Shown here piece after piece: positions 1 to 9,051 of a stretch of 64,000 bases of DNA. The DNA comes from Bacteroidota bacterium. GTDB lineage: Bacteria; Bacteroidota; Bacteroidia; Chitinophagales; Chitinophagaceae. The position numbers and the translations under genes are program-made. The stretch is from NCBI GenBank assembly GCA_023422835.1, contig JAFAGI010000004.1, forward strand, positions 1-64,000. Direction: 5' to 3'. Each line of letters begins with the position of its first letter. The first letter of the stretch is position 1. Under the pieces are notes generated by a model that saw only the letters and a list, made by a program, of their open reading frames with translations, ran no database searches and was not told the DNA's origin.

Positions 1-133
1 TTACCGGCATAATAAGGTCATCTACTATGCTGCTCACAATTTTACCAAATGCTGCGCCAATGATCACACCAACAGCAAGGTCAATGGCATTGCCTTTTAC
101 GGCAAATTCTTTAAATTCTTTTACAAAACTCAT
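1..133 (-). CDS. mscL: Large-conductance mechanosensitive channel MscL, N-terminal part
   Basis: Only the first 44 residues are in the window; the gene runs off the left edge. They show the MscL amphipathic N-terminal helix ([15 protein letters not shown]) followed by the start of the first membrane helix with its small-residue pattern ([16 protein letters not shown]). MscL is an inner-membrane channel that opens under hypo-osmotic stress. It lies 29 bases downstream of the PPK2 gene on the same strand, so the two are probably co-transcribed. The family is clear despite the short length. Confidence 0.9.
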   Translation of the reverse strand, partial: MSFVKEFKEFAVKGNAIDLAVGVIIGAAFGKIVSSIVDDLIMPV

Positions 134-162
134 CTTTAAAGTTTATTGGTGAAAATATAATG

Positions 163-915
163 TTACTTATGGTCTTTTAAAACCGGGTATTTCATGTTCA
201 GAGATTTAAACAGGTTCAGCAAGGTTTCTGCAACCACGTATTCCTTATACCAGTTCTTGTCTGCAGGCACAATGTTCCAGGGCACTTCATTACAGGTATT
301 GAATACCTCATTGTAATATTTTATGTACTCGTTGCGCAGCTTTGCTTCATTAAAATCATTGGCGTTGTATTTCCACATTTTCTGCTCGTTTACCATTCTC
401 TCCTTCAGCCGCCCTTCCTGCTCTTCGGCAGATACATGCAGGTAAAATTTTAAGATGTGCGTATTGTTATGCTCTGTTAGCATGCGTTCAAAATTGTTTA
501 TTGCTTTCATCCTGCGCTGTGCCAGCTCGTCTGAAATCTGTCCGTGAACACGCACTACAAGCACATCTTCATAGTGTGAACGGTTAAATACCTGTATCAT
601 ACCCTTTGCAGGTGCGTGTTTGTGAATGCGCCACAAAAAATCATGGTCAAGCTCTTCTTCGGTAGGCACTTTAAATGACTGTACACTTATTCCCTGCGGG
701 TTCATATAGGTAAACACATTGCGGGTGAGTCCGTCTTTGCCGGAGGCATCCATTCCCTGTAATACTATCAGCACCGAATGCTTTCCTTCGGCGTATAAAA
801 GATTCTGATAATCGTCTAACTGGCCAAGGATTTCTTTGGTCTTTGTTTTATATGCCTCTTTCTCCGCCCCTTTGGGAGGCAGTGTGCTTATCTTATGCAG
901 GTCAATTTTTGCCAT
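163..915 (-). CDS. PPK2-family polyphosphate kinase / polyphosphate:nucleotide phosphotransferase
   Basis: The 250-residue protein is a single-domain PPK2. Enzymes of this family transfer phosphate between polyphosphate and nucleoside mono- or diphosphates in the cytoplasm. A Walker A-like loop, GMDASGKDG, lies at residues 54-62, and the conserved NRSHYEDVL segment at 111-119. The length is right for a one-domain enzyme, without the duplicated domain of AMP-specific forms. Whether it prefers AMP, ADP or GDP cannot be read from the sequence. It starts at an ATG and diverges from the sigma-factor gene across about 100 bases; mscL follows on the same strand. Confidence 0.9.
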   Translation of the reverse strand: MAKIDLHKISTLPPKGAEKEAYKTKTKEILGQLDDYQNLLYAEGKHSVLIVLQGMDASGKDGLTRNVFTYMNPQGISVQSFKVPTEEELDHDFLWRIHKHAPAKGMIQVFNRSHYEDVLVVRVHGQISDELAQRRMKAINNFERMLTEHNNTHILKFYLHVSAEEQEGRLKERMVNEQKMWKYNANDFNEAKLRNEYIKYYNEVFNTCNEVPWNIVPADKNWYKEYVVAETLLNLFKSLNMKYPVLKDHK

Positions 916-974
916 AGGTAATTTAGATAAGGAAGATATTAGTTTTCTACCGTATGATAAAAATACAAACTATC

Positions 975-1006
975 TTTAACATTGCAGAACAAATTAGATA
1001 TATTTG
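975..1006 (+). promoter_or_regulatory. Candidate Bacteroidota-type promoter for the ECF sigma gene
   Basis: TATATTTG at 999-1006 matches the Bacteroidota -7 box TAnnTTTG exactly. TTTA at 975-978 lies 20 bases upstream and differs from the -33 box TTTG at one base. The box ends only 8 bases before the ATG at 1015, so transcription from it would give an almost leaderless mRNA. This is inferred from pattern only. Confidence 0.45.
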
Positions 1007-1014
1007 GTTGAATA

Positions 1015-1554
1015 ATGTCGCAGTTAAAAGATATCTGGGAACAAATTCCCAAAGGAGAAAAAACAGCCCTTTTTGATCTGTACAATGAGCTTTACTTTCA
1101 TCTATACAGGTTTGGCATCAGCCTTTACAGCGATAGCAACACCGTCAAAGACTGTATCAGCCAGCTTTTCCTGAAACTCTGGGAGAAGCGCCAAACCCTT
1201 CCCCAAGTAAATAATGTGAAAGCTTATTTGTTTACATCGCTCAGAAATACACTCTACGATTTTTTAAGTGACGAACAAAAAGCAAACCCGCACGTTTTTA
1301 ACAGCACCCAGGAAGAGCTTTCTTATGAAGAAATCATTATACGACTGGAAGAAGATGCTGAAATGCAGTTAAAACTCAAGAAAGCCCTCAAAAAACTTAC
1401 ACCAACACAGCTTAAACTCATACGGCTGAAGTTTTATGAAAATTGCAATTATGACGAGATTGCCACCATCACTTCTCAGACAAAAAAAACGGCCTACAAT
1501 ACTATTTATGATGCCATAAAGATTTTAAAAAAATCAATTTTAGGAAATAATTAA
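1015..1554 (+). CDS. RNA polymerase ECF sigma factor (sigma-70 family)
   Basis: The 179-residue protein has sigma region 2 at about residues 20-85 (including VKAYLFTSLRNTLYDFL) and a region 4 helix-turn-helix at about 125-172 (LTPTQLKLIRLKFYENCNYDEIA). The FecR-like anti-sigma gene follows, and then SusC with an N-terminal STN domain. This order is the usual trans-envelope signalling set, in which glycan import by SusC signals through FecR to free the sigma factor for PUL transcription. It probably controls the genes from here to about 16.4 kb. No ATG alternative exists near the N-terminus. Confidence 0.9.
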   Translation: MSQLKDIWEQIPKGEKTALFDLYNELYFHLYRFGISLYSDSNTVKDCISQLFLKLWEKRQTLPQVNNVKAYLFTSLRNTLYDFLSDEQKANPHVFNSTQEELSYEEIIIRLEEDAEMQLKLKKALKKLTPTQLKLIRLKFYENCNYDEIATITSQTKKTAYNTIYDAIKILKKSILGNN

Positions 1555-1613
1555 ATTTTTCTTAGGAAAATTTACTGATCTCACAGTCATTAGTTAACAA
1601 TCAATGTTAATTG

Positions 1614-2738
1614 ATGCAAAAAGATTCATTTATATACGAAATAGAAGATTTTGTCTGCGACCAGACATTCCAAAATTATTGTTTAGGCACTAATATTATT
1701 GACAGTATTTTTTGGGAAGACTGGATTAAAAACAATCCCCACAAACAGGAAGCCTTTTCAAAGGCAAAGAGGGTATTGCAGATACTCTCAGCCAGGCAGG
1801 GTGATTTCTTATCACAACTATCTGCCCTGCAAGAAGGAATTTTGCTGCAGGAAAAAATAAGAGATATTATAGCAGAGGAAAGCGCGTCCACCCAAATCAT
1901 ACCCTCAGAATTCATGCGCAATAAGCGCCGCAGCAACGTATGGTTTGCAGCCGCTGCATGTATATTGATTGTTTTTGGCAGCCTGCTGCTTGCCTATTTC
2001 TTTAATGCACAAAACGCACCGGCTGGCGAGATGGCTGATTTTGTATTTGTAACCAAAGCGCTGCAAAAGAAGACCATACAACTTCCTGACAGCAGCATCA
2101 TTTTTTTAAACGAAAACAGCAGGCTGGTGCTTGATAAAGATTTTAACAGCCATAAAAGAGTTGCCACCCTGGAAGGCGAGGCCTACTTTGATGTAAAGCA
2201 CGATCCTGCACACCCTTTTTTACTGCATACTGCCAAGCTGGATATACAGGTTCTCGGCACTGCTTTTAATGTAAAAGCTTACAAGGAAACAGATACTTAT
2301 GAAGCTGCGTTACTGCGCGGGAAGATAGAGATATTAACCAACCAATTCGTAAAGCAAAAAGTTATTTTAAAACCTCTTCAACGATTTGTTTTAAGAGAAA
2401 CACCTGCTCACATACAAAGAATTACAAAAGTAAAAAATTTGAAAGCAGATTCTTCAATTCTTAGTAATGTATTTGTAGATGATAAAGCCTTATTATCAAT
2501 CTCGCAGCAATGGTTAAAAAAGAAGATTGTTTTCAACGATGAATCTCTTGAGAATATATTAAAAACACTATCGGAATTATACCAGATAGAAATTATTATT
2601 AAAAATGAAGACGTTAAAACATACAGGTATACCGGATCTTTCGAGAACAAAAATATCATAGATGTCCTTTCTGCTTTAAAAACATCCTATCATTTTGATT
2701 ATTATATAAAAAATAATACTATAATCATTTCTAAATAA
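1614..2738 (+). CDS. FecR-family anti-sigma factor (membrane-spanning)
   Basis: The ATG at 1614 is preferred over an in-frame TTG one codon upstream. The 374-residue protein has a cytoplasmic N-terminus, one membrane helix at about 110-130, a periplasmic FecR domain at about 150-245, and a C-terminal DUF4974 domain at about 300-370. The last domain resembles the STN fold that contacts the TonB-dependent transporter. It lies between its cognate sigma gene and the STN-carrying SusC gene, so it is very likely the sensor of this PUL. Confidence 0.9.
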   Translation: MQKDSFIYEIEDFVCDQTFQNYCLGTNIIDSIFWEDWIKNNPHKQEAFSKAKRVLQILSARQGDFLSQLSALQEGILLQEKIRDIIAEESASTQIIPSEFMRNKRRSNVWFAAAACILIVFGSLLLAYFFNAQNAPAGEMADFVFVTKALQKKTIQLPDSSIIFLNENSRLVLDKDFNSHKRVATLEGEAYFDVKHDPAHPFLLHTAKLDIQVLGTAFNVKAYKETDTYEAALLRGKIEILTNQFVKQKVILKPLQRFVLRETPAHIQRITKVKNLKADSSILSNVFVDDKALLSISQQWLKKKIVFNDESLENILKTLSELYQIEIIIKNEDVKTYRYTGSFENKNIIDVLSALKTSYHFDYYIKNNTIIISK

Positions 2739-2767
2739 TCTTTCAATATTTTAAAAGCTTTTATCTT

Positions 2768-5700
2768 ATGTACAAATGTTACAGATTTAACAAATTCTGC
2801 AAATACAGGAAAACGTTACTTATGTTTTTCATGTTTTGTTTATTTTCACTTATTAGTCTTCATACTTCCGCACAACAAAATGCAATCAATCTCAAAGGAA
2901 ATAAAACTGTTGCTGTTTTTCTTAAGGAAATAGAACAGCAGACGCCTTATAGGTTTGTTTATAACAATGACGTATTAAATGATAAAAAAATTGTAACAGT
3001 CAATGTGGAAAATGGCACTATTGAGGATGCTCTAAGGCAGGTTTTTACAGGTCAGAAAGTAGATTATGTTAATCAAAATAATTCCATAATAATAAAGCAA
3101 TTAGAAGAAGAAATTATTTGGAACACCAGCTCGGGAGACAATAAGATACTTGTTAAAGGTAGAATTTTAGATGAAAAAGGGGAACCTATTCCATCTGTTA
3201 CAGTACGTGAAAAAGGAACTAATCGTGGTACTATTTCAGATGAGAATGGTAGATATAATTTATACGTTACTATAGGAGATTCCGTAGAATTCTCTCATGT
3301 AGGATATCAAACACACGCGCTTAAGCCTAATGCAAATGAAATATTAGATGTAGTAATGATTGGCGAACTAGGCACCATGAATGAAATCATAGTTGTAGGT
3401 TATGGCAAACAGAAAAAAGTAACTGTTACAGGCTCTGTTTCTACTATCACTACACGTGATCTTTTACAAAGCCCTGTTTCAAATCTTACAAATGCTCTTG
3501 CAGGACGTTTGCCTGGTTTAATAACTACTCAGAGGAGTGGGGAACCAGGGGTAGATGGCTCTGCATTATACATAAGAGGTATCGCCACTTTAAATACTGC
3601 TAGTCCAATTATTGTAGTAGATGGTGTTGAACGAAGTATGTCTTATTTGGATCCTAATGACATTGAAAGTTTGAGTATTTTAAAAGATGCAGCCGCTACG
3701 GCAGTATTTGGCATGCGAGGCGCAAATGGTGTTGTTATGATCACAACAAAGCGTGGAAAAAGAGGTGCTCCACAAATGAATCTTCGAACAACATATGGCA
3801 TGCAGGAGCCAACAAAAGTGCCGGAATTTTTAGGTTCTTATGATTATGCAGTTTTAAGAAATGAAGCTTTGATGAATGATGGGCAACAGCCTACTTTTTC
3901 TCAGGAACAGTTAGAAAGTTATAAGAACGGCACATTGCCTAATACAGATTATTACGGGTTTATTATTCAGCCGTCACGGGTAGGTAGTGCCAATTTGAAC
4001 ATTTCAGGCGGCAATAATATTGTTCGGTATTTCTTATCTGCAGGCTTAAATATTCAAGAAGGAAATTATAAATATACTAAAGATAATGAAATGGGATATA
4101 ATTCCAATAATATCATGAAAAGATTTAACCTTAGAGCGAATGTTGATGTTGACATAACTCCTACACTATTAGCAACCGTAAATCTTGCAGGTGTTCAAAC
4201 CAACCGATCAGATCCAAATACTTCCGCTTCAACAATAATGAATATAGCAAATCGCATGCCCCCTATTTATCCCATTTTTAATCCTGATAGCTCTTTATTC
4301 GGAAACGGAACATACACAAGCAATATTTTGGGCGAAATTTCAAGAAGGGGATACAGAGTTTTCTTAAACAATACCATACAATCAACATTTGCATTAACTA
4401 AGAAATTAGATTTCATAACTAAGAATTTGAGTGCAAAAATTTCCTACTCATATGATAATATTGCTACTCCATCGGTTTCTTACGTCAAAGGTTATGCAGT
4501 ATTTTATCCAACTTATGATACGGATGGAAAAATTACAGGATACAATCAGGTGGGCACAGAAGGAACCATTGATCCTAATGGAACTTATGGTGGTGGCTCA
4601 TTAGTTAGAAATACTTACTCTGAAGCTTCTATAAATTGGTTCCGTCAGCTGAATAAACATAACATTACTGCGATGGGATTATGGAACAGGAGACTTGAAA
4701 GAAGAGGGTCTGAAATTCCTTATGCATTTCAGGCATATTTATTCAGGACAACGTATAATTATGATTCCAGATACTTAATAGAATTTAATGGCTCTTATAT
4801 GGGTTCTGAAAACTTTCCTCCTGAAAGCAGGTATGGGTTTTTCCCATCTATTTCTGCGGGTTGGGTTATTTCTGAAGAAAATTTTGTTAAAAAAAGTAAA
4901 GCTGCTTCCTTCATGAATATGTTGAAGCTAAGAGCGTCTTATGGAGAAGTAGGTAATGACAGAGGAGGGTCTGAGCGTTTTCTATGGTTTTCATCTTGGG
5001 CTGGTGCAGATCCATACTGGTTTGGTACAGGCAACAATCCTTCGCAGGCAAATGGTTGGGCGCAAGGATCTATTGGTAACGCCGGTGTTACATGGGAGCG
5101 AGGCAGACAGTTAAATCTCGCACTTGAAGGTTCTTTCTGGAATGACGCATTGAATTTTACGTTTGAAGCATATAAGCAGCGTAGAAGCCAGGTATTAATT
5201 AAGAGAGGAACATTGACAGATGTTTTTGGACAAAATATTAAACCACAAAATATTGGTATTGTTGATAGCAAGGGTATTGATCTTGAATTAGGACACAAAA
5301 TGAATTTCCGCAATTTTATGTACTTTGTAAAAGGCAATATGACCTTCGCTAGAAACAAAGTTGTTTTTCAGGATGAAGTAAACAGAGCCTATCCTTGGAT
5401 GGTAAGAACAGGCCTCCCTATTGGAACAAAATTTGGCTTTGTACATACAGGTTTCTTCCAAAGCCCTGAAGAAATTAATATTAGTTCACAGCAATTTGGA
5501 ACAGTTAAGCCAGGGGATATAAAGTACTTGGATCTTAATGGAGATGGGTTAGTTACAGCAGAATACGATGAACAACCTATAGGATATAGCAGAACTCCGG
5601 AAATTATGTATGGCATATCTGGAGGCATAGGCTATAAAGGACTTGACTTGAGCGTATTATTACAAGGTGCTGCTCATGCTAGTGTTCTATTAAATAATGA

Positions 5701-6079
5701 AGCTGTTTACGAGTTCTTTCAGGAAGGAAAAGTAAAGCCTTTCCACATGAACAGATGGACTCAGGAAACCGCTGCAACAGCCACTTATCCTTTGTTACAT
5801 TATAATACAAATGCTAACAATCACCGTGGCTCAACATTTTGGATTAGAAGTGCAGATTATCTTCGAATTAAAAACATTGAGTTAGGCTATACGCTGCCTT
5901 CAAAGTGGACAAAAATGGCTAAAATAAAATCTACCAGGCTGTTTGTAAATGGCCTCAATGTATTCACATTCAAGAACCAATTAGATGATTATTATGTTGA
6001 TCCAGAAATTGACGACGGATATGGTGCAATGTATCCTATTCAAAAAATTTGGAGTTTTGGTTTAGATATTAATTTTTAA
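2768..6079 (+). CDS. SusC/RagA-family TonB-linked outer-membrane transporter with STN signalling domain
   Basis: The 1103-residue protein has a signal segment at about 15-36, an STN domain at 40-112, a carboxypeptidase-regulatory-like domain at 128-198, and a TonB-box region with IVVGYG at 208-213. A plug and a large beta-barrel follow, ending in the outer-membrane-type C-terminus INF. The STN domain is what couples transport to the FecR/sigma pair upstream. The SusD partner begins 11 bases downstream. The family imports oligosaccharides across the outer membrane. M19 is an alternative start. Base composition is visibly AT-richer than the clp or fabH regions. Confidence 0.95.
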   Translation: MYKCYRFNKFCKYRKTLLMFFMFCLFSLISLHTSAQQNAINLKGNKTVAVFLKEIEQQTPYRFVYNNDVLNDKKIVTVNVENGTIEDALRQVFTGQKVDYVNQNNSIIIKQLEEEIIWNTSSGDNKILVKGRILDEKGEPIPSVTVREKGTNRGTISDENGRYNLYVTIGDSVEFSHVGYQTHALKPNANEILDVVMIGELGTMNEIIVVGYGKQKKVTVTGSVSTITTRDLLQSPVSNLTNALAGRLPGLITTQRSGEPGVDGSALYIRGIATLNTASPIIVVDGVERSMSYLDPNDIESLSILKDAAATAVFGMRGANGVVMITTKRGKRGAPQMNLRTTYGMQEPTKVPEFLGSYDYAVLRNEALMNDGQQPTFSQEQLESYKNGTLPNTDYYGFIIQPSRVGSANLNISGGNNIVRYFLSAGLNIQEGNYKYTKDNEMGYNSNNIMKRFNLRANVDVDITPTLLATVNLAGVQTNRSDPNTSASTIMNIANRMPPIYPIFNPDSSLFGNGTYTSNILGEISRRGYRVFLNNTIQSTFALTKKLDFITKNLSAKISYSYDNIATPSVSYVKGYAVFYPTYDTDGKITGYNQVGTEGTIDPNGTYGGGSLVRNTYSEASINWFRQLNKHNITAMGLWNRRLERRGSEIPYAFQAYLFRTTYNYDSRYLIEFNGSYMGSENFPPESRYGFFPSISAGWVISEENFVKKSKAASFMNMLKLRASYGEVGNDRGGSERFLWFSSWAGADPYWFGTGNNPSQANGWAQGSIGNAGVTWERGRQLNLALEGSFWNDALNFTFEAYKQRRSQVLIKRGTLTDVFGQNIKPQNIGIVDSKGIDLELGHKMNFRNFMYFVKGNMTFARNKVVFQDEVNRAYPWMVRTGLPIGTKFGFVHTGFFQSPEEINISSQQFGTVKPGDIKYLDLNGDGLVTAEYDEQPIGYSRTPEIMYGISGGIGYKGLDLSVLLQGAAHASVLLNNEAVYEFFQEGKVKPFHMNRWTQETAATATYPLLHYNTNANNHRGSTFWIRSADYLRIKNIELGYTLPSKWTKMAKIKSTRLFVNGLNVFTFKNQLDDYYVDPEIDDGYGAMYPIQKIWSFGLDINF

Positions 6080-6090
6080 TCACAATTACT

Positions 6091-7782
6091 ATGAAAGCAA
6101 CAAAATATACTTTTATTTCACTCGCGCTTATATTTATAGCGTTTTCCGGATGCAAAAAAGGATTTCTAGACAGAGCTGCTACAACTCAGCAACAGGATGA
6201 AGACATATTTACCTCATATACAAACACGGATATGGTTATAAATAACCTGTATAGAAAATTGCCGAAGGTATATGGTTATTTAGGAGGCTATAATCTTGGC
6301 TCTGCAACAGACGAATCTAAAGACGCCTCAAACTGGATGGCTTCAATGACATTTAATAGTGGCGGTTTATCTCCAACAAACAATCCTATAGGAAATAGTT
6401 GGAGAGATTATTATGTAATGATTAGACAAGCAAATTCTATTTTAGAAGGAATAGAAAAATACAATACGCCGGATAATCCAAACAATCCCGGATACCTTGA
6501 TAATCGCATTGGCGAAGTTTATTTTTTAAGAGCATACGCATTGTTCGAACTGGTAAGACAATTTGGTGGTGTAATTATTGTAACCAAAGTTATTCTAGAT
6601 CCAAATGACGATGCTGCTCTTAAAAAACCAAGAAATACTTATGATTCCTGTGTGGCACAGATCGCAGCAGATTGCGATAAAGCATTTTCAAAAGTGGAAG
6701 GATATACTTATCAGGCCAGGGATTTTGGAAGAGTTACCAAGGCCGCTTGTCTCAGCTTAAAATCGCGCATTTATTTATATTCAGCAAGCCCTCTTTGGGC
6801 AGATGCCGGCAAAACGTCCTCAATGCCTGATATATCTGAAAATTCCTTCGCTTCTGACGCAGCAAAATGGAAAGTAGCTGCAGATGCCGCAAAACAAGTT
6901 ATTGATTTTGCACAAAGCAAAGGATACATGCTTGAACCAAATCTTATTGAAAGAAGAAAAATGTATATAGAACCATGGAATAGTAAAGAGGTTCTATGGG
7001 TAAGAATGAATGAGGAAAGCGGCTCAGAGTTCGAAAGACATTATTTCCCTTTTGGCTACAGTGGTTGGTCTGCAGGTGCTCCTACACAAAATGTGGTTGA
7101 TGATTATGAAATGAAAGACGGTGACCCGATTGAGAAGTCTCCGCTTTATGATGAAAAAAGACCGTACCAAAATCGTGATCCTCGATTCTATTTTGACATA
7201 CTTTATAACGGTGCAGATTTCAAAGGTAGAAAGGTAGAGACTTTTGCCGGTGGCAGAGATGAACAAAGTTCTGCTACCGACCATACCAGAACCGGATATT
7301 ATATACGAAAACTGGTAGATGAACAACAAACCGTAGGTCAAACTTCAAGAACAACTAATGGGATTGTTTTTAGATTAACAGAGATGTATTTGAATTATGC
7401 TGAAGCTTTAAACGAATATGCTCCTGGAAATGCAGATATTGGTTTTTATATAAATGCTGTAAGAAAGAGGGCCGGCATGCCTGATCTTCCAAGTGGGTTA
7501 ACTCAGTTAGAAATGAGAAATAAAATAAGAAATGAAAGAAGAATTGAACTTTTAGCTGAAAATCATAGATTCTGGGATGTTAGAAGGTGGAAAATAGCGT
7601 CACAAACAGAACAGAACATATATGGCATGAAAGCAATAAAAGATGCGAATGCTCCCGGAGGATTCAAATATGAACGCTTTTTAGTAGAAAAAAGACCATG
7701 GAGAAATGCTATGCTTGTAATACCTATTACACTTGATGAAACATTCAGAAATCCAAACATTAAACAAAATCCTGGTTGGTAA
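6091..7782 (+). CDS. SusD/RagB-family glycan-binding outer-membrane lipoprotein
   Basis: The 563-residue lipoprotein has a lipobox ending at Cys21 (FIAFSGC). It shows the SusD pattern: an early SusD-like N-terminal region, tetratricopeptide-like helices, and the typical C-terminal stretches RNERRIELLAENHRFWDVRRW and NPNIKQNPGW. SusD lids the SusC channel and binds the glycan at the cell surface. It follows SusC by 11 bases and clearly belongs to the same transcript. The specificity cannot be read from the protein itself. Confidence 0.95.
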   Translation: MKATKYTFISLALIFIAFSGCKKGFLDRAATTQQQDEDIFTSYTNTDMVINNLYRKLPKVYGYLGGYNLGSATDESKDASNWMASMTFNSGGLSPTNNPIGNSWRDYYVMIRQANSILEGIEKYNTPDNPNNPGYLDNRIGEVYFLRAYALFELVRQFGGVIIVTKVILDPNDDAALKKPRNTYDSCVAQIAADCDKAFSKVEGYTYQARDFGRVTKAACLSLKSRIYLYSASPLWADAGKTSSMPDISENSFASDAAKWKVAADAAKQVIDFAQSKGYMLEPNLIERRKMYIEPWNSKEVLWVRMNEESGSEFERHYFPFGYSGWSAGAPTQNVVDDYEMKDGDPIEKSPLYDEKRPYQNRDPRFYFDILYNGADFKGRKVETFAGGRDEQSSATDHTRTGYYIRKLVDEQQTVGQTSRTTNGIVFRLTEMYLNYAEALNEYAPGNADIGFYINAVRKRAGMPDLPSGLTQLEMRNKIRNERRIELLAENHRFWDVRRWKIASQTEQNIYGMKAIKDANAPGGFKYERFLVEKRPWRNAMLVIPITLDETFRNPNIKQNPGW

Positions 7783-7813
7783 TCTTAAAACAGAAAATCA
7801 AAATTTTATTATA

Positions 7814-8782
7814 ATGAAACTCTTTACTAATCAAATAAAAATAATTGCTGCACTTGCTTTTATCTTCTCTGTTGTATCCTGTGAGAAAGCTCCCTTCAAC
7901 AAAGTCTATGAAGGCTATGATGGCAAGGTTTACATTGCCGCAGCTGCCGAGGGAAGAAGTAACTTCTCTTTGCCTTTGTCAACTAAACCATGGGTGCTAG
8001 GATTTGGTGCTGTTTATGGCGGCGTATCTCATACTGCACCCAAAGACATCCTGTTAGAGTTTTCTTTGCAAGAAAATCTTATAAGTCAATACAACCAAAT
8101 AAATGGCACTTCCTATATCCCTTTACCAACAGACAGCTATACGATTACAGGATTTAATTCTGTTATCAAATCCGGTACAACTACCTCAGAACCCTTAAGC
8201 ATTACTATCGACAGAAAGAAACTTGATCTGAAGAAAAAGTATATGTTTCCAATTTCACTGATGTCCGCATCATCTGAAAAAATAGATTCAGCAATGAGGA
8301 CAGCTTGGTTTAGAATTGATACTATAATCCGGTCAGAAAGAGATGTTACAAGCCAGGGAAGCCTTAGTGTTAGCCATGATAATAATGGTGGTCCAGATGC
8401 AGGAGAAGGTTCAAAAAAATTGGTTGACGGGAATACATCTACAAAATTTCTCATTCAGAATATTAATCAAAAAATCCCTTTTAATTTTCAGCTTACTTTT
8501 CCTAACCCTATAGTTTTAGGAGCCTATACTTTTACTTCAGGAAATGATGCTCCTGATAGAGATCCTAAAAATTGGACACTGCAAGCATCTATTGATGGAA
8601 TAAACTGGACTACCTTAGATGCTAGATCTAATGAGATGTTTTCTTCAAGGGGTCAAACGATTAGATATGACTTTGATAATTCTATGGCTTATAAATATTA
8701 TAAAATTGTCGTTAGCGCTATAAATGGAGGAACTTTATTCCAACAAAGCGAATGGCGGGTAATAGAATTTTACGAAGAATAA
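7814..8782 (+). CDS. Surface lipoprotein with DUF1735 and F5/8 type C (discoidin) domains
   Basis: I take the ATG at 7814 because the lipoprotein signal begins there; an upstream in-frame ATG at 7733 would overlap the SusD gene and bury the signal. The 322-residue protein has a lipobox ending at Cys23. A DUF1735-like region spans about 40-165, and a discoidin/F5-8C carbohydrate-binding domain about 175-322. Such proteins act as extra surface glycan-binding proteins in PULs. The gene lies 31 bases after SusD, and a strong terminator follows, so it closes the first transcript. Confidence 0.8.
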   Translation: MKLFTNQIKIIAALAFIFSVVSCEKAPFNKVYEGYDGKVYIAAAAEGRSNFSLPLSTKPWVLGFGAVYGGVSHTAPKDILLEFSLQENLISQYNQINGTSYIPLPTDSYTITGFNSVIKSGTTTSEPLSITIDRKKLDLKKKYMFPISLMSASSEKIDSAMRTAWFRIDTIIRSERDVTSQGSLSVSHDNNGGPDAGEGSKKLVDGNTSTKFLIQNINQKIPFNFQLTFPNPIVLGAYTFTSGNDAPDRDPKNWTLQASIDGINWTTLDARSNEMFSSRGQTIRYDFDNSMAYKYYKIVVSAINGGTLFQQSEWRVIEFYEE

Positions 8783-8805
8783 TATTATTTAAATATTAAT
8801 TTGTC

Positions 8806-8838
8806 GAGCTGCTCAGATTTTGAGACAGCTCTTTTTTT
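8806..8838 (+). terminator. Rho-independent terminator after the first SusCD operon
   Basis: GAGCTGCTCA at 8806 pairs with TGAGACAGCTC (one bulged base) around a short loop, and seven T follow. It separates the first SusC/SusD/lipoprotein set from the second SusC/SusD pair, so the latter needs its own promoter in 8840-9050. Confidence 0.85.
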
Positions 8839-9051
8839 GGCACCTGAGATGAAGTAGTTTATTTGTAATATTTCCAATGCTTTCATTTTAATTTTATAAA
8901 ATCCTCTTAACATCTGACAAAAACTGACAAACACATTGCTATGTTATCATATATTTATAAAAAATTTTTTTATAATTTTTACAAATATTAAACCGTAGTT
9001 GCTAACTTTAGGTTATCGATTAAGCCAAATATTCACAACAAACTAAAATTT
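8839..9051 (+). promoter_or_regulatory. AT-rich leader and presumed promoter region of the second SusC gene
   Basis: About 210 bases lie between the terminator and the second SusC ATG. A weak -7-like TAACTTTA lies at 9003-9010, but no good -33 box is correctly spaced. I see no operator, riboswitch or small gene. Confidence 0.3.
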
